Source of the DNA: Fictibacillus macauensis ZFHKF-1
GTDB lineage: Bacteria > Bacillota > Bacilli > Bacillales > Fictibacillaceae
Direction: 5' to 3'
NCBI RefSeq assembly: GCF_000269865.1
Contig: NZ_AKKV01000042.1
Location: 1-64,000 of the forward strand
DNA length: 64,000 nt
Part shown: positions 44,821-53,518 of the stretch, in pieces
How the letters are laid out: every line of letters begins with the position of its first letter
Numbering within the stretch: the stretch's first letter is position 1
Made by a program: the position numbers and the translations under genes
Notes under the pieces: generated by a model
What the model saw: only the letters and a program-made list of their open reading frames with translations
Database searches by the model: none
What the model was told of the DNA's origin: nothing

Positions 44821-44982
44821 TTAGGCACATTGATTCAGTTCATTTAACTTTTGATCTAAGAGTTGGCTTAACTGTACAAGAAGCGGGTCTGTGAGGGTAT
44901 CAACACGGGTGCTCATGACATACATCGTTAAGCGAATCGCATCAATTTCTTGAGTTAACGAGCGTGTATTTGTTTGTACCAT
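44821..44982 (-). CDS. Spo0E-like aspartyl-phosphate phosphatase
   Basis: This 53-residue gene is read on the minus strand from ATG 44982 (GGGGGAATGG upstream) to a TAA at 44821. The product (start MVQTNTRSLTQEIDAIR) is two predicted helices with LSQLLDQKLNELN at the end. That matches the Spo0E family signature S-x-x-L-D, whose Asp region contacts phosphorylated Spo0A. Members dephosphorylate Spo0A and delay sporulation. With the Rap protein at 22 kb this window holds two candidate brakes on the phosphorelay. Confidence 0.8.
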   Translation of the reverse strand: MVQTNTRSLTQEIDAIRLTMYVMSTRVDTLTDPLLVQLSQLLDQKLNELNQCA

Positions 44983-45274
44983 GAACCATTCCCCCTATAC
45001 AGGTATCTATCAATTATTTTCTATCAGAATATTATATTAATTTCATTTTATACTATATATTGAAAAAAGTCTATTGAATTTTACCTATATATAGTATTTT
45101 TTTACGTATTTTTCAATGCGAAAAAGAGTGTAAAGACAGGAATGGTGTATCTTTTTGTAGAAATTTAGAGGGCGCACGCTATTTATGAAAAAAACTTTAG
45201 AAAGATAGTTAAATGAACAAGCCTTTTCCTCTGCACGACATATAGTGTCAGTACTTGAGGAAAGGAGTGGCTAG
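44983..45274. other. AT-rich intergenic region
   Basis: Nothing but promoters is expected for the divergent Spo0E-like and CHRD genes. A near-palindrome with TATATA blocks spans roughly 45050-45100. Confidence 0.4.
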
Positions 45275-45688
45275 ATGATGTTAAAACAATTTTTCAGTAG
45301 ACTAAAAGGCGAGCATGCAGTGCCAGCGGTTGCTACAAGAGCTAGCGGCAGTACAGAATTTGTGTTGAGCTCAAATGGGAACAAGCTTCATTTTCGCTTA
45401 CAAGTGAAAAATATGAAAAAGTTTACGCAAGCAAGAATTCACCTTGGCGATCATTGGAAAAATGGTCCAGCTGTTGCTTATTTATTTGGCAATACAAAGC
45501 CCGGAATTAGTGTAACATCTGGCATTATTACTGGACAACTAATGGCCGCCGACTTAATTGGCCCTCTTCAAGGAGCTTCGATTAGCGAGCTTCTAGAGGA
45601 GATTAAAGCCGGTCGAGCGTATGTGATTGTTTATAGTGAATTTTGTAGCAGCGGTGAGCTGCGCGGCCCAATTCATCCCCAATCTTAA
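45275..45688 (+). CDS. CHRD domain protein
   Basis: The 137-residue product is a single CHRD domain: LKGEHAVPAVATRASGSTEF at the start, then HLGDHWKNGPAVAYLF, and a C-terminal AYVIVYSEFCSSGELRGPI. CHRD domains occur in chordin and in many bacterial proteins of unknown role. There is no signal peptide, which is unusual because bacterial CHRD proteins are often secreted. The start ATG follows GAAAGGAGTGG; a second ATG one codon on is equally possible. Confidence 0.85.
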   Translation: MMLKQFFSRLKGEHAVPAVATRASGSTEFVLSSNGNKLHFRLQVKNMKKFTQARIHLGDHWKNGPAVAYLFGNTKPGISVTSGIITGQLMAADLIGPLQGASISELLEEIKAGRAYVIVYSEFCSSGELRGPIHPQS

Positions 45689-45697
45689 TAAATGATT

Positions 45698-45735
45698 ACA
45701 GGAATGGGGCACAGCCCCTGCACATCTCCTGTTTT
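45698..45735 (+). terminator. Terminator of the CHRD gene
   Basis: ACAGG.ATGGGG and CCCCTG...CCTGT pair in an interrupted stem, followed by TTTT. Confidence 0.55.
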
Positions 45736-45784
45736 GATTTTATAGAGATTGTGGCATAATGAACTACGAAAAGGGGTTGTAGCG

Positions 45785-46060
45785 ATGGATCATCGATTTA
45801 AAATTTCTCGTCGTGAAGCATGGCTCGGAACAGGTCTTGCTGTTTTGAACTTTGTATGGTGGTATGCCTTTGCTTATGGCCTTGGCAGCAAGCCGGTTAA
45901 GGAATATACATATATCTTAGGGCTTCCTGCATGGTTTTTTTATAGCTGTGTAGCGGGCTTTTTATTGTTTTCATTTCTCGTGTTTCTCATGGTAACGTTT
46001 CTGTTTAAAGAAGTACCTTTTGATGAACCCGAAGAGAAAGAGAAGGAGCGCGTGCGATGA
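45785..46060 (+). CDS. YhdT family small membrane protein, PanF partner (DUF997)
   Basis: The 91-residue product has two membrane helices (about residues 12-30 and 45-70), with the family pattern SRREAWLGTGLAVLNFVWWY and GLPAWFFYSCV. Its tail is acidic. YhdT proteins are encoded next to the sodium/pantothenate symporter PanF and are thought to be its small partner. Here the genes overlap by four bases. The ATG at 45785 has AAGGGG upstream. Confidence 0.85.
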   Translation: MDHRFKISRREAWLGTGLAVLNFVWWYAFAYGLGSKPVKEYTYILGLPAWFFYSCVAGFLLFSFLVFLMVTFLFKEVPFDEPEEKEKERVR

Positions 46061-47505
46061 ATGCTAACTGGCAAGTGATTGTTCCGCTCATTGCGTTTTT
46101 AGTGTTAATGTTTCTTGTTGGCATGTATACAGCAAGAGCGGCGCGCGGGAGCGAAGGCTTTTTACAAGATTATTTTCTAGGAGGTCGCCACTTAGGTGGA
46201 TTTGTACTGGCGCTAACGATGGTTGCCACGTACGGAAGTGCCTCAAGCTTTATTGGAGGACCAGGGATTGCTTACAATATGGGCCTTGGCTGGGTACTTC
46301 TTTCCATGGCACAGCTTGTGACGGGGTATTTTACACTTGCTGTGTTAGGAAAGAAATTTGCGATTATTGCCCGCAAAATTAATGCTGTAACGCTCATTGA
46401 TTTTCTAAAAGCGCGTTATGAAAGCAAATGGGTTGTTATTTTAGCAGCCGCAAGCATTAGTATTTTTTTATTTTCAGCAACAGCAGCCCAATGGGTGGGC
46501 GGTGGCCGTTTAATTGAATCGTTTACAGGTGTATCGTATGGAGTTGCTCTCTTTATCTTTTCTTTTTCAGTTCTCGTTTATGTGATTGCGGGTGGTTTTC
46601 GGGCTGTTGTGATTACCGATACGCTCATGGGTATTGTCATGTTTGTAGGGACACTTGTGATATTGGCAGGGACGATCATTGCCGGTCACGGTGTACCAAC
46701 TATTATTCACAAGCTTTCGATTGAAAACCCGAATCTCATTACGCCATTTGGAGCGGATCATTCGTTAAGTCCACTGTATGTATCTTCTTTTTGGTTATTA
46801 GTAGGAATTGGTGTGGTTGGCTTGCCGCAAATTGCGGTACGCGCCATGAGCTATCGCAACTCGAAAGCCATGCATCAAGCTATGATCATCGGGACTTTCG
46901 TCGTCGGTTTTATCATGCTTGGTATGCATTTAACCGGTGTATTTGCACGTGTAGTCATGCCGGGTATTACTGTGGGTGACAAAGTTATGCCACTATTAGC
47001 TTTAAAAGTATTACCAGAATGGCTTGCCGGCATCGTCCTTGCCGCGCCACTTGCGGCCGTCATGTCGACAGTAAATTCCATCTTATTAATTGTTAGCTCA
47101 TCGATTGTAAAAGACGTATACATTAACTACATTAAACCAGATGCAAGTGAAGCTCATATTAAGAAGTTAAGTTTTTCTGTGACTGCCGCTATTGGTGTTT
47201 TAGTGTTCTTGGCAGCCATTAAACCACCAGATTTATTAATTTGGTTAAACTTATTTTCATTTGGCGGCCTAGAAGCATCCTTTATTTGGCCAGTCGTTCT
47301 CGGTCTTTATTGGAAGAGAGGCAATGCCTCCGGAGCCTTAAGCTCCATTCTCGTTGGCGTGCTTTCCTACATTGCACTTGATCAATTTTATCCAAATGCT
47401 TTTGGTATGCACACGGTCGTTTTACCCGTGCTACTTTCCTTGATTGCCTATATTGTCGGCAGCTTATTATTTGCGAAAAAACATCCGCTCTCAGAACTTC
47501 TGTAG
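46057..47505 (+). CDS. panF: Sodium/pantothenate symporter
   Basis: The 482-residue protein has about 13 membrane helices and PanF-type SSS motifs: DYFLGGRHLGGFVLALTMVA, GSASSFIGGPGIAYNMGLGW, and a helix-9 region with APLAAVMSTVNSILLIVSSS. It imports pantothenate (vitamin B5) with sodium for coenzyme A synthesis. The call over generic SSS rests on these motifs and on the YhdT gene in front. Confidence 0.88.
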   Translation: MNANWQVIVPLIAFLVLMFLVGMYTARAARGSEGFLQDYFLGGRHLGGFVLALTMVATYGSASSFIGGPGIAYNMGLGWVLLSMAQLVTGYFTLAVLGKKFAIIARKINAVTLIDFLKARYESKWVVILAAASISIFLFSATAAQWVGGGRLIESFTGVSYGVALFIFSFSVLVYVIAGGFRAVVITDTLMGIVMFVGTLVILAGTIIAGHGVPTIIHKLSIENPNLITPFGADHSLSPLYVSSFWLLVGIGVVGLPQIAVRAMSYRNSKAMHQAMIIGTFVVGFIMLGMHLTGVFARVVMPGITVGDKVMPLLALKVLPEWLAGIVLAAPLAAVMSTVNSILLIVSSSIVKDVYINYIKPDASEAHIKKLSFSVTAAIGVLVFLAAIKPPDLLIWLNLFSFGGLEASFIWPVVLGLYWKRGNASGALSSILVGVLSYIALDQFYPNAFGMHTVVLPVLLSLIAYIVGSLLFAKKHPLSELL

Positions 47506-47518
47506 GGCGGATGTTTTG
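47480..47518 (+). terminator. Terminator of panF
   Basis: ACATCCGC and GCGGATGT form a stem around a loop that includes the panF stop, followed by TTTT. Confidence 0.65.
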
Positions 47519-47529
47519 CTGATGTAACT

Positions 47530-47856
47530 TTACTTCGAATCTATTAAAGCTGTGTTCACATGCCTGGTTCTTACAATGCCATAGAGTGAGATGAGCAAAT
47601 ACAAAAGAGCGCCAAGCATAAGCAGTGTAATGACAGGATAGTGCTTCGCTGAATAGATAAAATAATCGAACTGAGAAATTTGATCAGCGGTTGCTATAAC
47701 AGGGTTACCGTTCAGGAGCTTTGATAGTTTCGCGGTATATTGCCATTCAAAAGGATCTTCTACGAGTGCACTTCCCTGATACCAATTGACAAGCGTAAAA
47801 AGTACAAAAAGAAACAGTGAAAAGAGACAATGGACCATAAGCCATAAACGACTCAT
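47530..47856 (-). CDS. Small membrane protein, possibly DUF4306
   Basis: The 108-residue product has two membrane helices (about residues 5-24 and 74-94) around an extracellular loop with WYQGSALVEDPFEWQYTAKL. The W-Y-x-G-S and P-F/W-E-W-x-Y pattern reminds me of DUF4306 (YjdJ-like) proteins, but the match is from memory. Function is unknown. It is convergent with panF and has GGAGGTG before its ATG. Confidence 0.6.
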   Translation of the reverse strand: MSRLWLMVHCLFSLFLFVLFTLVNWYQGSALVEDPFEWQYTAKLSKLLNGNPVIATADQISQFDYFIYSAKHYPVITLLMLGALLYLLISLYGIVRTRHVNTALIDSK

Positions 47857-48025
47857 TGTACACCTCCTAATACAAATGATGTTAGTTAAACTGTACCATG
47901 CGAAAAATTCATCGTATAGTTAAAATATTCCTAAGTAAGGATGAGCATTTTGTTTTCGGTTTCATTCTGAGAGGTGTAGCGTTAAAATAGACGTATGTTG
48001 GATGATAAATGAAAGGACGTAATGC

Positions 48026-48979
48026 ATGTACGGGGAACCGCTTTTTTTACAGCCAGTTTTTAAAGATCGAATTTGGGGAGGCACGAAGCTGAAAGATGTA
48101 TTCGGCTACGACATTCCCTCTCATACAACAGGAGAATGCTGGGGCATTTCTGCGCATCCCAATGGACCGAGCACTATTTTAAATGGACCGCTGCAAGGAA
48201 TGACACTCGATCAAGCATGGCAAAAGCACCGAGGTCTTTTTGGTGGTCAGTCAGGTGAGGATTTTCCGCTATTAATTAAAATTTTAGATGCCAAGACAGA
48301 CTTGTCGGTTCAAGTGCATCCTGATGATGATTATGCGCAGCGCGTGGAAAACGAAGCATTTGGCAAAACCGAGTGCTGGTACATTATTGATTGTGAAGAA
48401 GGTGCCGAGCTTGTGTACGGCCATCATGCTAAATCGCGCGATGAATTTCAAACGCTCGTGAATGAAGGTAAGTGGAATGAGCTATTGCGCACTGTGAAAA
48501 TTAAACCAGGTGACTTTGTGTATGTGCCAAATGGGACGATTCATGCAATTGGTGCTGGAACGATGATTTTAGAAACACAGCAAAGCTCAGACGTTACCTA
48601 TCGCGTCTATGATTATGACCGCCGCGATGAGCATGGCAACAAACGCGAGCTCCATATTAAAAAGTCCATTGAAGTGGCGATGATTCCACATGAAGATGCG
48701 GATTTTGCGCCCGTGAAGCGCCAAGCAGGGGACCTTCATATTAAGAAATTAATTCAAGAAGCATATTTTACCGTGTATCATTGGCACATTAATGGTACGT
48801 CTCACGTGATGGATAACCCATTATACATGCTTGTCAGCGTCATTGATGGCGAAGGGGAAATTGAAACGCAAAATGGTGTTTCTTCTATTAAAAAAGGAGA
48901 TCATTTTATCATCCCATCAACTGTGAAAAAGTTTACGTTACGCGGCAATGCAACGATGATTGCTTCTAAGAGCAACTAA
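48026..48979 (+). CDS. manA: Mannose-6-phosphate isomerase, class I
   Basis: ManA interconverts mannose-6-phosphate and fructose-6-phosphate. The 317-residue cupin enzyme shows zinc ligands in LSVQVHPDD (Gln, His) and GKTECWYI (Glu), and a third His in GTIHAIGAG, plus the active-site block QSSDVTYRVYDYDR. The short length is typical of the Bacillus type. It is followed after 33 bases by a ROK fructokinase, a common pairing that feeds sugars into glycolysis. The ATG at 48026 follows GAAAGGACG. Confidence 0.93.
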   Translation: MYGEPLFLQPVFKDRIWGGTKLKDVFGYDIPSHTTGECWGISAHPNGPSTILNGPLQGMTLDQAWQKHRGLFGGQSGEDFPLLIKILDAKTDLSVQVHPDDDYAQRVENEAFGKTECWYIIDCEEGAELVYGHHAKSRDEFQTLVNEGKWNELLRTVKIKPGDFVYVPNGTIHAIGAGTMILETQQSSDVTYRVYDYDRRDEHGNKRELHIKKSIEVAMIPHEDADFAPVKRQAGDLHIKKLIQEAYFTVYHWHINGTSHVMDNPLYMLVSVIDGEGEIETQNGVSSIKKGDHFIIPSTVKKFTLRGNATMIASKSN

Positions 48980-49012
48980 GACACTACGGAAAAATGAAAG
49001 GAGCATCTCCAT

Positions 49013-49888
49013 ATGAAATTAGGATCGATTGAGGCTGGAGGGACGAAGTTTGTTTGTGGAATTGGTGACGATCTAGGAAATGTTCACGAAGAGATTACCA
49101 TTCCAACGAAAACTCCTGAAGAGACGATTCCACATGTTCTCGATTTTTTCCGTCATAAGGCAGTGAGTGCGATTGGAATCGGGTCTTTCGGGCCTGTGGA
49201 TTTAAATAGAAAAAGTGACACATACGGTTATATTACGAGCACGCCGAAACCTCATTGGTCGCAATTTGACCTTGTGGGTACTATCCAAAAGGCCATTTCC
49301 GTTCCGCTTGCCTTTGATACCGATGTGAATGCGGCTGCGCTTGGTGAATTGGAATGGGGTGCAGCCAAAGGGCTTGATAGCTGTTTATATATGACGGTTG
49401 GGACAGGAATTGGTGTTGGTGCGATTACTGAACGCAAGCTCGTCCACGGCTTAATGCATCCAGAGATGGGTCATATTTATACACGCCGTCATCCCGATGA
49501 TGACTTTGTCGGCAATTGTTCGTTTCATAAAGATTGCTTAGAAGGAATGGCTGCCGGTCCAGCATTAGAAAAACGCTGGGGTGTAGCGGGTAAAGAATTG
49601 AGCGATCATAAGCAAGCATGGGAATTTGAAGCGTATTATTTAGCACAAGCACTCGTTAATTATATGCTTACACTATCTCCAAAAAAAATCATTCTTGGTG
49701 GCGGTGTGATGAAGCAAACACAACTGTTTCCGCTCATTCATGATCATGTTTTAGAAGCGTTAAATGGGTATTTAAACCTTTCGGAGCTTACACCAGAAAA
49801 CATTGGTGACTACATCGTGCCACCGGCGCTTGGCGATCAGGCTGGCTTATGTGGTGGACTTGCTCTAGCAAAAACGGTCATGTTTTAA
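49013..49888 (+). CDS. ROK family fructokinase
   Basis: The 291-residue sugar kinase begins GSIEAGGTKFVCGIG (phosphate loop) and has the substrate loop DTDVNAAALGELEWGAAKG. The zinc-binding stretch HPDDDFVGNCSFHKDCLEGMAAGPA matches the GmuE/ScrK fructokinase branch. It phosphorylates fructose to fructose-6-phosphate with ATP. It stands behind manA, probably in one operon, and a strong terminator follows. There is no helix-turn-helix, so it is not a repressor. Confidence 0.88.
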   Translation: MKLGSIEAGGTKFVCGIGDDLGNVHEEITIPTKTPEETIPHVLDFFRHKAVSAIGIGSFGPVDLNRKSDTYGYITSTPKPHWSQFDLVGTIQKAISVPLAFDTDVNAAALGELEWGAAKGLDSCLYMTVGTGIGVGAITERKLVHGLMHPEMGHIYTRRHPDDDFVGNCSFHKDCLEGMAAGPALEKRWGVAGKELSDHKQAWEFEAYYLAQALVNYMLTLSPKKIILGGGVMKQTQLFPLIHDHVLEALNGYLNLSELTPENIGDYIVPPALGDQAGLCGGLALAKTVMF

Positions 49889-49893
49889 AGAAA

Positions 49894-49942
49894 GAAGCAC
49901 AATGGTATGCTATTTTTCTAGTATACGCATTGTGCTTTTTTT
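49894..49942 (+). terminator. Terminator of manA-fructokinase
   Basis: AAGCACAATG.GTATGC and GTATAC.GCATTGTGCTT form a long stem followed by seven T. Confidence 0.9.
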
Positions 49943-49980
49943 GATATAATTTTTAGAAATAAATGGAAGGTAGGCTTGTT

Positions 49981-50274
49981 ATGAAAAAAAGATTGCTAAT
50001 TCTGTTTTCTACATTGCTTCTTGCCTTTCTCTTGCTTCACATAACGCCGCACGCAGCAATTCGAAGTAACGCCGCTAGTGATTTGCATCTTATTGCAGCG
50101 GTGACTGCACCCATTGAACAAGGCTGGTATGAAGCCTCTGTTAAGGATCTTTCTATGAATGAAGAAGCATATCATATGACTTATGAACCCCATGATGACG
50201 CATTGCCTCAACATAATTATAAAGTGAAAAAAGTGGGCATTTTGTTTTTTGCACAACCTGTTGGTTATCACTAA
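49981..50274 (+). CDS. Small exported protein of unknown function
   Basis: The 97-residue product has a signal peptide or membrane anchor (MKKRLLILFSTLLLAFLLLH). A short secreted part follows, with LHLIAAVTAPIEQGWYEAS and a C-terminal VGILFFAQPVGYH. I do not recognise the family. The ATG at 49981 has GGAAGG upstream at a long spacing. No operon partner is evident. Confidence 0.6.
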   Translation: MKKRLLILFSTLLLAFLLLHITPHAAIRSNAASDLHLIAAVTAPIEQGWYEASVKDLSMNEEAYHMTYEPHDDALPQHNYKVKKVGILFFAQPVGYH

Positions 50275-50379
50275 GAATTAAGAAAGCTGTCATAATCTCT
50301 GCTTCTCTCATCGTATGTTTTTTCTATCTTTGTTGTAAAATAGGTAGGAATTTAACAAGAATGGGAGATTGGATACAGC

Positions 50380-50742
50380 ATGATCGTTACCATATTAGTA
50401 GCACTCGTAGCATTAGAGCATCTCTATATTTTATATTTAGAAATGTTTGCTTGGACGAGCCCGCGTGCGTTAAAAGCATTTGGCCTTTCAAAAGAGCTTG
50501 CAGAAGAAACGAAGGCAATGGCCGCTAACCAAGGATTGTATAATGGCTTTTTAGCTGCAGCACTTGCATGGAGCTTAGTGCACCCAAACCCGCAGTTTGC
50601 GCTCCAACTACAAACATTTTTCTTAGTATGTATCGTTATTGCAGCTTTTTATGGCTCATTAACAATCAAACGAAGCATTCTCATTGTGCAAGGAATTCCA
50701 GCATTACTAGCATTGCTTGCTGTCGTATACGCTACACCATAA
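50380..50742 (+). CDS. DUF1304 integral membrane protein
   Basis: The 120-residue protein has four membrane helices and matches DUF1304. Its features are ALEHLYILYLEMFAW in helix 1, the loop PRALKAFGLSKE, NQGLYNGFLAAALAW in helix 2, and a C-terminal FYGSLTIKRSILIVQGIPALLAL. The family has no established function. The start ATG is preceded by a weak GGGAGATTGG. Confidence 0.85.
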   Translation: MIVTILVALVALEHLYILYLEMFAWTSPRALKAFGLSKELAEETKAMAANQGLYNGFLAAALAWSLVHPNPQFALQLQTFFLVCIVIAAFYGSLTIKRSILIVQGIPALLALLAVVYATP

Positions 50743-50757
50743 GAGACACTAGAACAG

Positions 50758-50797
50758 GGCTTCATCATCAATTTTGGTGGTGAAGCCATTTTTTTAT
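50758..50797 (+). terminator. Terminator of the DUF1304 gene (repeated hairpin family)
   Basis: GGCTTCATCATC and GGTGGTGAAGCC pair around AATTTT, followed by seven T. It is nearly the same as the hairpin at 63401. Confidence 0.85.
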
Positions 50798-50929
50798 GTT
50801 GCTTGTTCGTTTAAGGATAGATTGTCTTGGATGCAAGTTTCCTGTCGTGAACGCGCAACGCCCCATATAGGTGTAAAAATAGGGTGCAAGCTCTTTAAAG
50901 AGTGCCGGGAGTGAGTTGTGTGCAGGGGT

Positions 50930-51110
50930 AGTTGGATCGCGATCAGGAGTGGTCGGATCGAGCGCAGAGACCCTCGATTCGCGAGCAGGGACCTCCTGTT
51001 CGCGCGCAGAGACCTCCGATTCGCGCGCAGAGACCCCCGGTTCGCGCGCAGGAGCCTTCGATTCGCGCGCAGAGACCTCCTGTTCGCGCGCAGGGACCTT
51101 TAATTCACAC
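50930..51110. repeat. Tandem array of TTCGCGCGCAG units (array E1)
   Basis: About eight units at 21-base spacing; the left ones are decayed (GGATCGCGATCAGGAG, TCGAGCGCAGAG). Variants GACCTCCTGTTCGCG and GACCTCCGATTCGCG alternate. The stretch 50800-50930 shows no gene. Confidence 0.9.
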
Positions 51111-51275
51111 GCAGTGACCTCCAAATCACCTTCAAAGGCCCGGATGTCGAGTATATCGTATTGAAATTTCAAAAAAGAACTCTAAATTACACATAAAGTA
51201 CATCAAATTCAAGTAAAAAGCTCCAAATAACATGTGGGAGAAGGACCGAATTAGAGGCTAAGCTCCGAATCGCGA
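51111..51275. repeat. Spacer of array E, copy 1
   Basis: It contains CCTCCAAATCACCTTCAAAG and GTAAAAAGCTCCAAATAACA and is related along its length to the spacers of array D, 10 kb away. Confidence 0.88.
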
Positions 51276-51370
51276 TTCGCGCGCAGGCGCACTCCGTTCG
51301 CGCGCAGGGACCTCCTGTTCGCGCGCAGGGACCTCCGATTCGCGCGCAGGGACCTTCAATTCACACGCAG
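51275..51370. repeat. Tandem array E2, core TTCGCGCGCAG
   Basis: Four cores and one decayed unit lie between two copies of the E spacer. Confidence 0.88.
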
Positions 51371-51562
51371 AGACCTCCCAATCACCTTCAAAGGCCCGGA
51401 TGTCGAGTACATCGTATCAAAATTTCAAAAAAAGAGCTCAAAATTACGCATAAAGCACATCAAATTCACGTAAAAAGCTCCAAATAACATGTGGAAGAAG
51501 GACCGAATTAGAGGCTAAGCTCCGAATCGCGATTCGCGCGCAGGCGCACTCAGTTCACGCGC
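51371..51562. repeat. Spacer of array E, copy 2, and last units
   Basis: Second copy of the E spacer, followed by GATTCGCGCGCAGGCGCACT and one decayed unit. The following bases to 51640 contain AAAAAGAGAGCAAATC, also seen after array F. Confidence 0.85.
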
Positions 51563-51649
51563 AAACAAAACAAATGGCCGCCTCTACGTGTGTGCAAGAA
51601 ATCAAAAAGAGAGCAAATCATGATCCAAGTTCTTTTGGATTGTTGAGCA

Positions 51650-52642
51650 TCATCCCTTGCCGACACTCTCGCTCACTAGGTTACTAAACTTGCGCAAATA
51701 ATGAAGATAGTTGCTTTGACCGTAATTGTAGCGTTTGTTATACATTTTAACGGCAACAAGGCGCTGTTCTGGAATGACGAGAAGAGTTGGACCGTTGACG
51801 CCGATGATTTGGAAGGAGCCAATCGGAACTTTTTCACCTATTTCACTTTTGCTAGCAGGTTTATGTTGAAGAAACCAGAACAAGCCATTTTGCGGTAAAC
51901 TTTCATCAGAATACGTTGGACTTTGTAGAGAGGTTGCGAGTGATATAACGTCTTTCGGTACGACTTGTACGTCATCAACAACGCCTTGATTTAGATGAAG
52001 CATGCCCCACTTTGCGAGATCACGGGTACTCACGTATAGGCCTCGTCCATTTTGTAGATTGCCAAGGGGAACTGTAGCTGGTTCATCTAAGCGATCGATG
52101 ATGGGTACGAGGTCATTCGAAGGGGCTTGAGGCCAGCGCGTATCATGCCATTGCAATGGCTGAAATACACGTTGTGCAAGCAACTGTGTAAACGGTATGC
52201 CATACAAACGGTCTAGAAGTTGTGCCATCATTTCAACGTTCACATCGCGATAGGCCCAGTTTGTACCAGGTGGAAACTCGCGAAAAAGGTGCCCATGTTC
52301 ATCTTCTTCTAAGCCGTGTGAATGCGTAAGTAGATGGCGTAGTGTAGTGTCGCCGAGCAGTTGTTCATCAACGTTTGGAAAATAGGGAGCGACGCGCTCG
52401 TCTAAGCTTTTGATTTTCTCATCATATAGAGCAAAAGCAACGGCAAGTCCTAAATAACTTTTTCGAACAGAGGCAACGTTAAAGAGTGAACGCTGATCAA
52501 TGGGACGGCTATTTTTACGAAAATCATGATAACCACTATAATGCTCAAGAATGATTTGCCCGTTGTGAATGAGTAGTAGTGCGCTAGCTGATGAGCGGTT
52601 GCGAATCTTAAGATCTTCAACAAAATTCAGTAACTGTTGCAT
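51650..52642 (-). CDS. Beta-lactamase-fold serine hydrolase (class C-like)
   Basis: The 330-residue cytoplasmic-looking protein has the serine beta-lactamase/penicillin-binding fold: SVRK as S-x-x-K near residue 70, and YRDVN at the place of Y-x-N. There is a HLLTHSHGLEED block and a C-terminal region with GVNGPTLLVIPEQ. No signal peptide is seen, which argues against a secreted beta-lactamase; esterase or peptidase roles are common in this family. The ATG at 52642 follows CAGGAGGG; the longer reading to 52726 runs through the upstream terminator. Confidence 0.82.
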   Translation of the reverse strand: MQQLLNFVEDLKIRNRSSASALLLIHNGQIILEHYSGYHDFRKNSRPIDQRSLFNVASVRKSYLGLAVAFALYDEKIKSLDERVAPYFPNVDEQLLGDTTLRHLLTHSHGLEEDEHGHLFREFPPGTNWAYRDVNVEMMAQLLDRLYGIPFTQLLAQRVFQPLQWHDTRWPQAPSNDLVPIIDRLDEPATVPLGNLQNGRGLYVSTRDLAKWGMLHLNQGVVDDVQVVPKDVISLATSLQSPTYSDESLPQNGLFWFLQHKPASKSEIGEKVPIGSFQIIGVNGPTLLVIPEQRLVAVKMYNKRYNYGQSNYLHYLRKFSNLVSESVGKG

Positions 52643-52678
52643 GGATTTCCCTCCTGTAATACTCGATAGTGTATCATG

Positions 52679-52723
52679 AAAAAAGAGGAGATTTCCCGTT
52701 ATTAGGAAAATCTCCTCTTTTTT
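52679..52723. terminator. Bidirectional terminator between yvrJ and serine hydrolase
   Basis: AAAAAAGAGGAGATTT and AAATCTCCTCTTTTTT form a perfect stem. On the minus strand it ends the yvrJ transcript. Confidence 0.85.
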
Positions 52724-52863
52724 CATGATCGTCTCAGTTGCTCAGCCATGGCGAGAATTGAGGTGTTAAGTGTATCGAGCTTCCCTTCAATCCGGTGCAA
52801 CAAGTATAAGGTGACGACGACTGGAAAGCCGACGTCACTTATAATGGAGAGCCAAGATTCCAT
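52723..52863 (-). CDS. yvrJ: YvrJ family small membrane protein
   Basis: The 46-residue product MESWLSIISDVGFPVVVTLY, then LLHRIEGKLDTLN and a short tail, matches YvrJ: one membrane helix containing GFP-VVT-YLL-RIE-KL. The ATG at 52863 follows GAAAGGAGGC. In B. subtilis yvrJ is linked to the sigO/rsoA genes. Here it is the last of three small genes opposite a small sigma factor gene, which supports a shared regulon. Function is unknown. Confidence 0.85.
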   Translation of the reverse strand: MESWLSIISDVGFPVVVTLYLLHRIEGKLDTLNTSILAMAEQLRRS

Positions 52864-52887
52864 GAGAAGTGCCTCCTTTCTATAAGA

Positions 52888-52923
52888 AGAAACCCGTGAT
52901 GTAGAGAAATCACGGGTTTCTTT
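52888..52923. terminator. Terminator of the DUF1659-DUF2922 genes
   Basis: AGAAACCCGTGAT and ATCACGGGTTTCT form a 13-base-pair stem. yvrJ starts beyond it on the minus strand and may be reached by read-through. Confidence 0.85.
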
Positions 52924-52928
52924 ATGGT

Positions 52929-53147
52929 TTATGAAAAAGCGACGTCGCTTGCGTTTCGTTCGACGAGACGTGCGCCTTTGGCTTTTACGTAATTGCCGCC
53001 TTTGGAGTTAAAGACGTTTTGCGCGATGATCGTCTCCATCGCCGCTTTAACAGCAGCGCCGTTCACCGGCTCTTTTGGTGAGTCAATTGACAGTGTGACG
53101 ACTTTTTCTTGTTCGTTAATAAATTGAAGCTCTAACGTTTTGGCCAT
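52929..53147 (-). CDS. DUF2922 family protein
   Basis: The 72-residue product begins MAKTLELQFINEQEKVVTLS and contains DSPKEPVNGAAVKAAMETII, the DUF2922 pattern. Such proteins are nearly always encoded beside DUF1659 and YvrJ, as here. No signal or membrane helix is present. AGGAGGAAC precedes the ATG. Role unknown. Confidence 0.88.
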   Translation of the reverse strand: MAKTLELQFINEQEKVVTLSIDSPKEPVNGAAVKAAMETIIAQNVFNSKGGNYVKAKGARLVERNASDVAFS

Positions 53148-53174
53148 GAGTTGTTCCTCCTCTTAAAAGAATGA

Positions 53175-53390
53175 TTAAGCAAGAATGCTGTTTGTGTCGT
53201 TACGTTCTACGCTAAACAATGGCAGTTTTTGTAGAGAAGCAATGGCGTTTGCTGTATCTACTAATTGTTGTGGCGAAGCGGTTGTTTTAATGTGCGGCAA
53301 GTTTTTACTTTTGAAAATTTGTTTTTCACCTTTCATGCCAGCGTCAAAGACGAGACGAAGATCGGAACCCATTAAGCTGATTGAAGCCAT
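53175..53390 (-). CDS. DUF1659 family protein
   Basis: The 71-residue product (MASISLMGSDLRLVFDAGMK start) ends ALQKLPLFSVERND-type sequence (SLQKLPLFSVERNDTNSIL), which is typical of DUF1659. The start at 53390 is set by GAAAGGAGGTG eight bases upstream. It is the first gene of the minus-strand group DUF1659-DUF2922-yvrJ and is divergent from the sigma factor gene. Confidence 0.88.
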   Translation of the reverse strand: MASISLMGSDLRLVFDAGMKGEKQIFKSKNLPHIKTTASPQQLVDTANAIASLQKLPLFSVERNDTNSILA

Positions 53391-53518
53391 GTGTATCACC
53401 TCCTTTCAATTCATAAGTAGCAGCTTACGTAAAAAAAGTAGCATCTCGTTAAAAAACTTTTTAGATATGGAAAAGAAGAAGGGGCTTCGTCGTCCGTTAC
53501 CTACCTGTTCTGCTAAAA

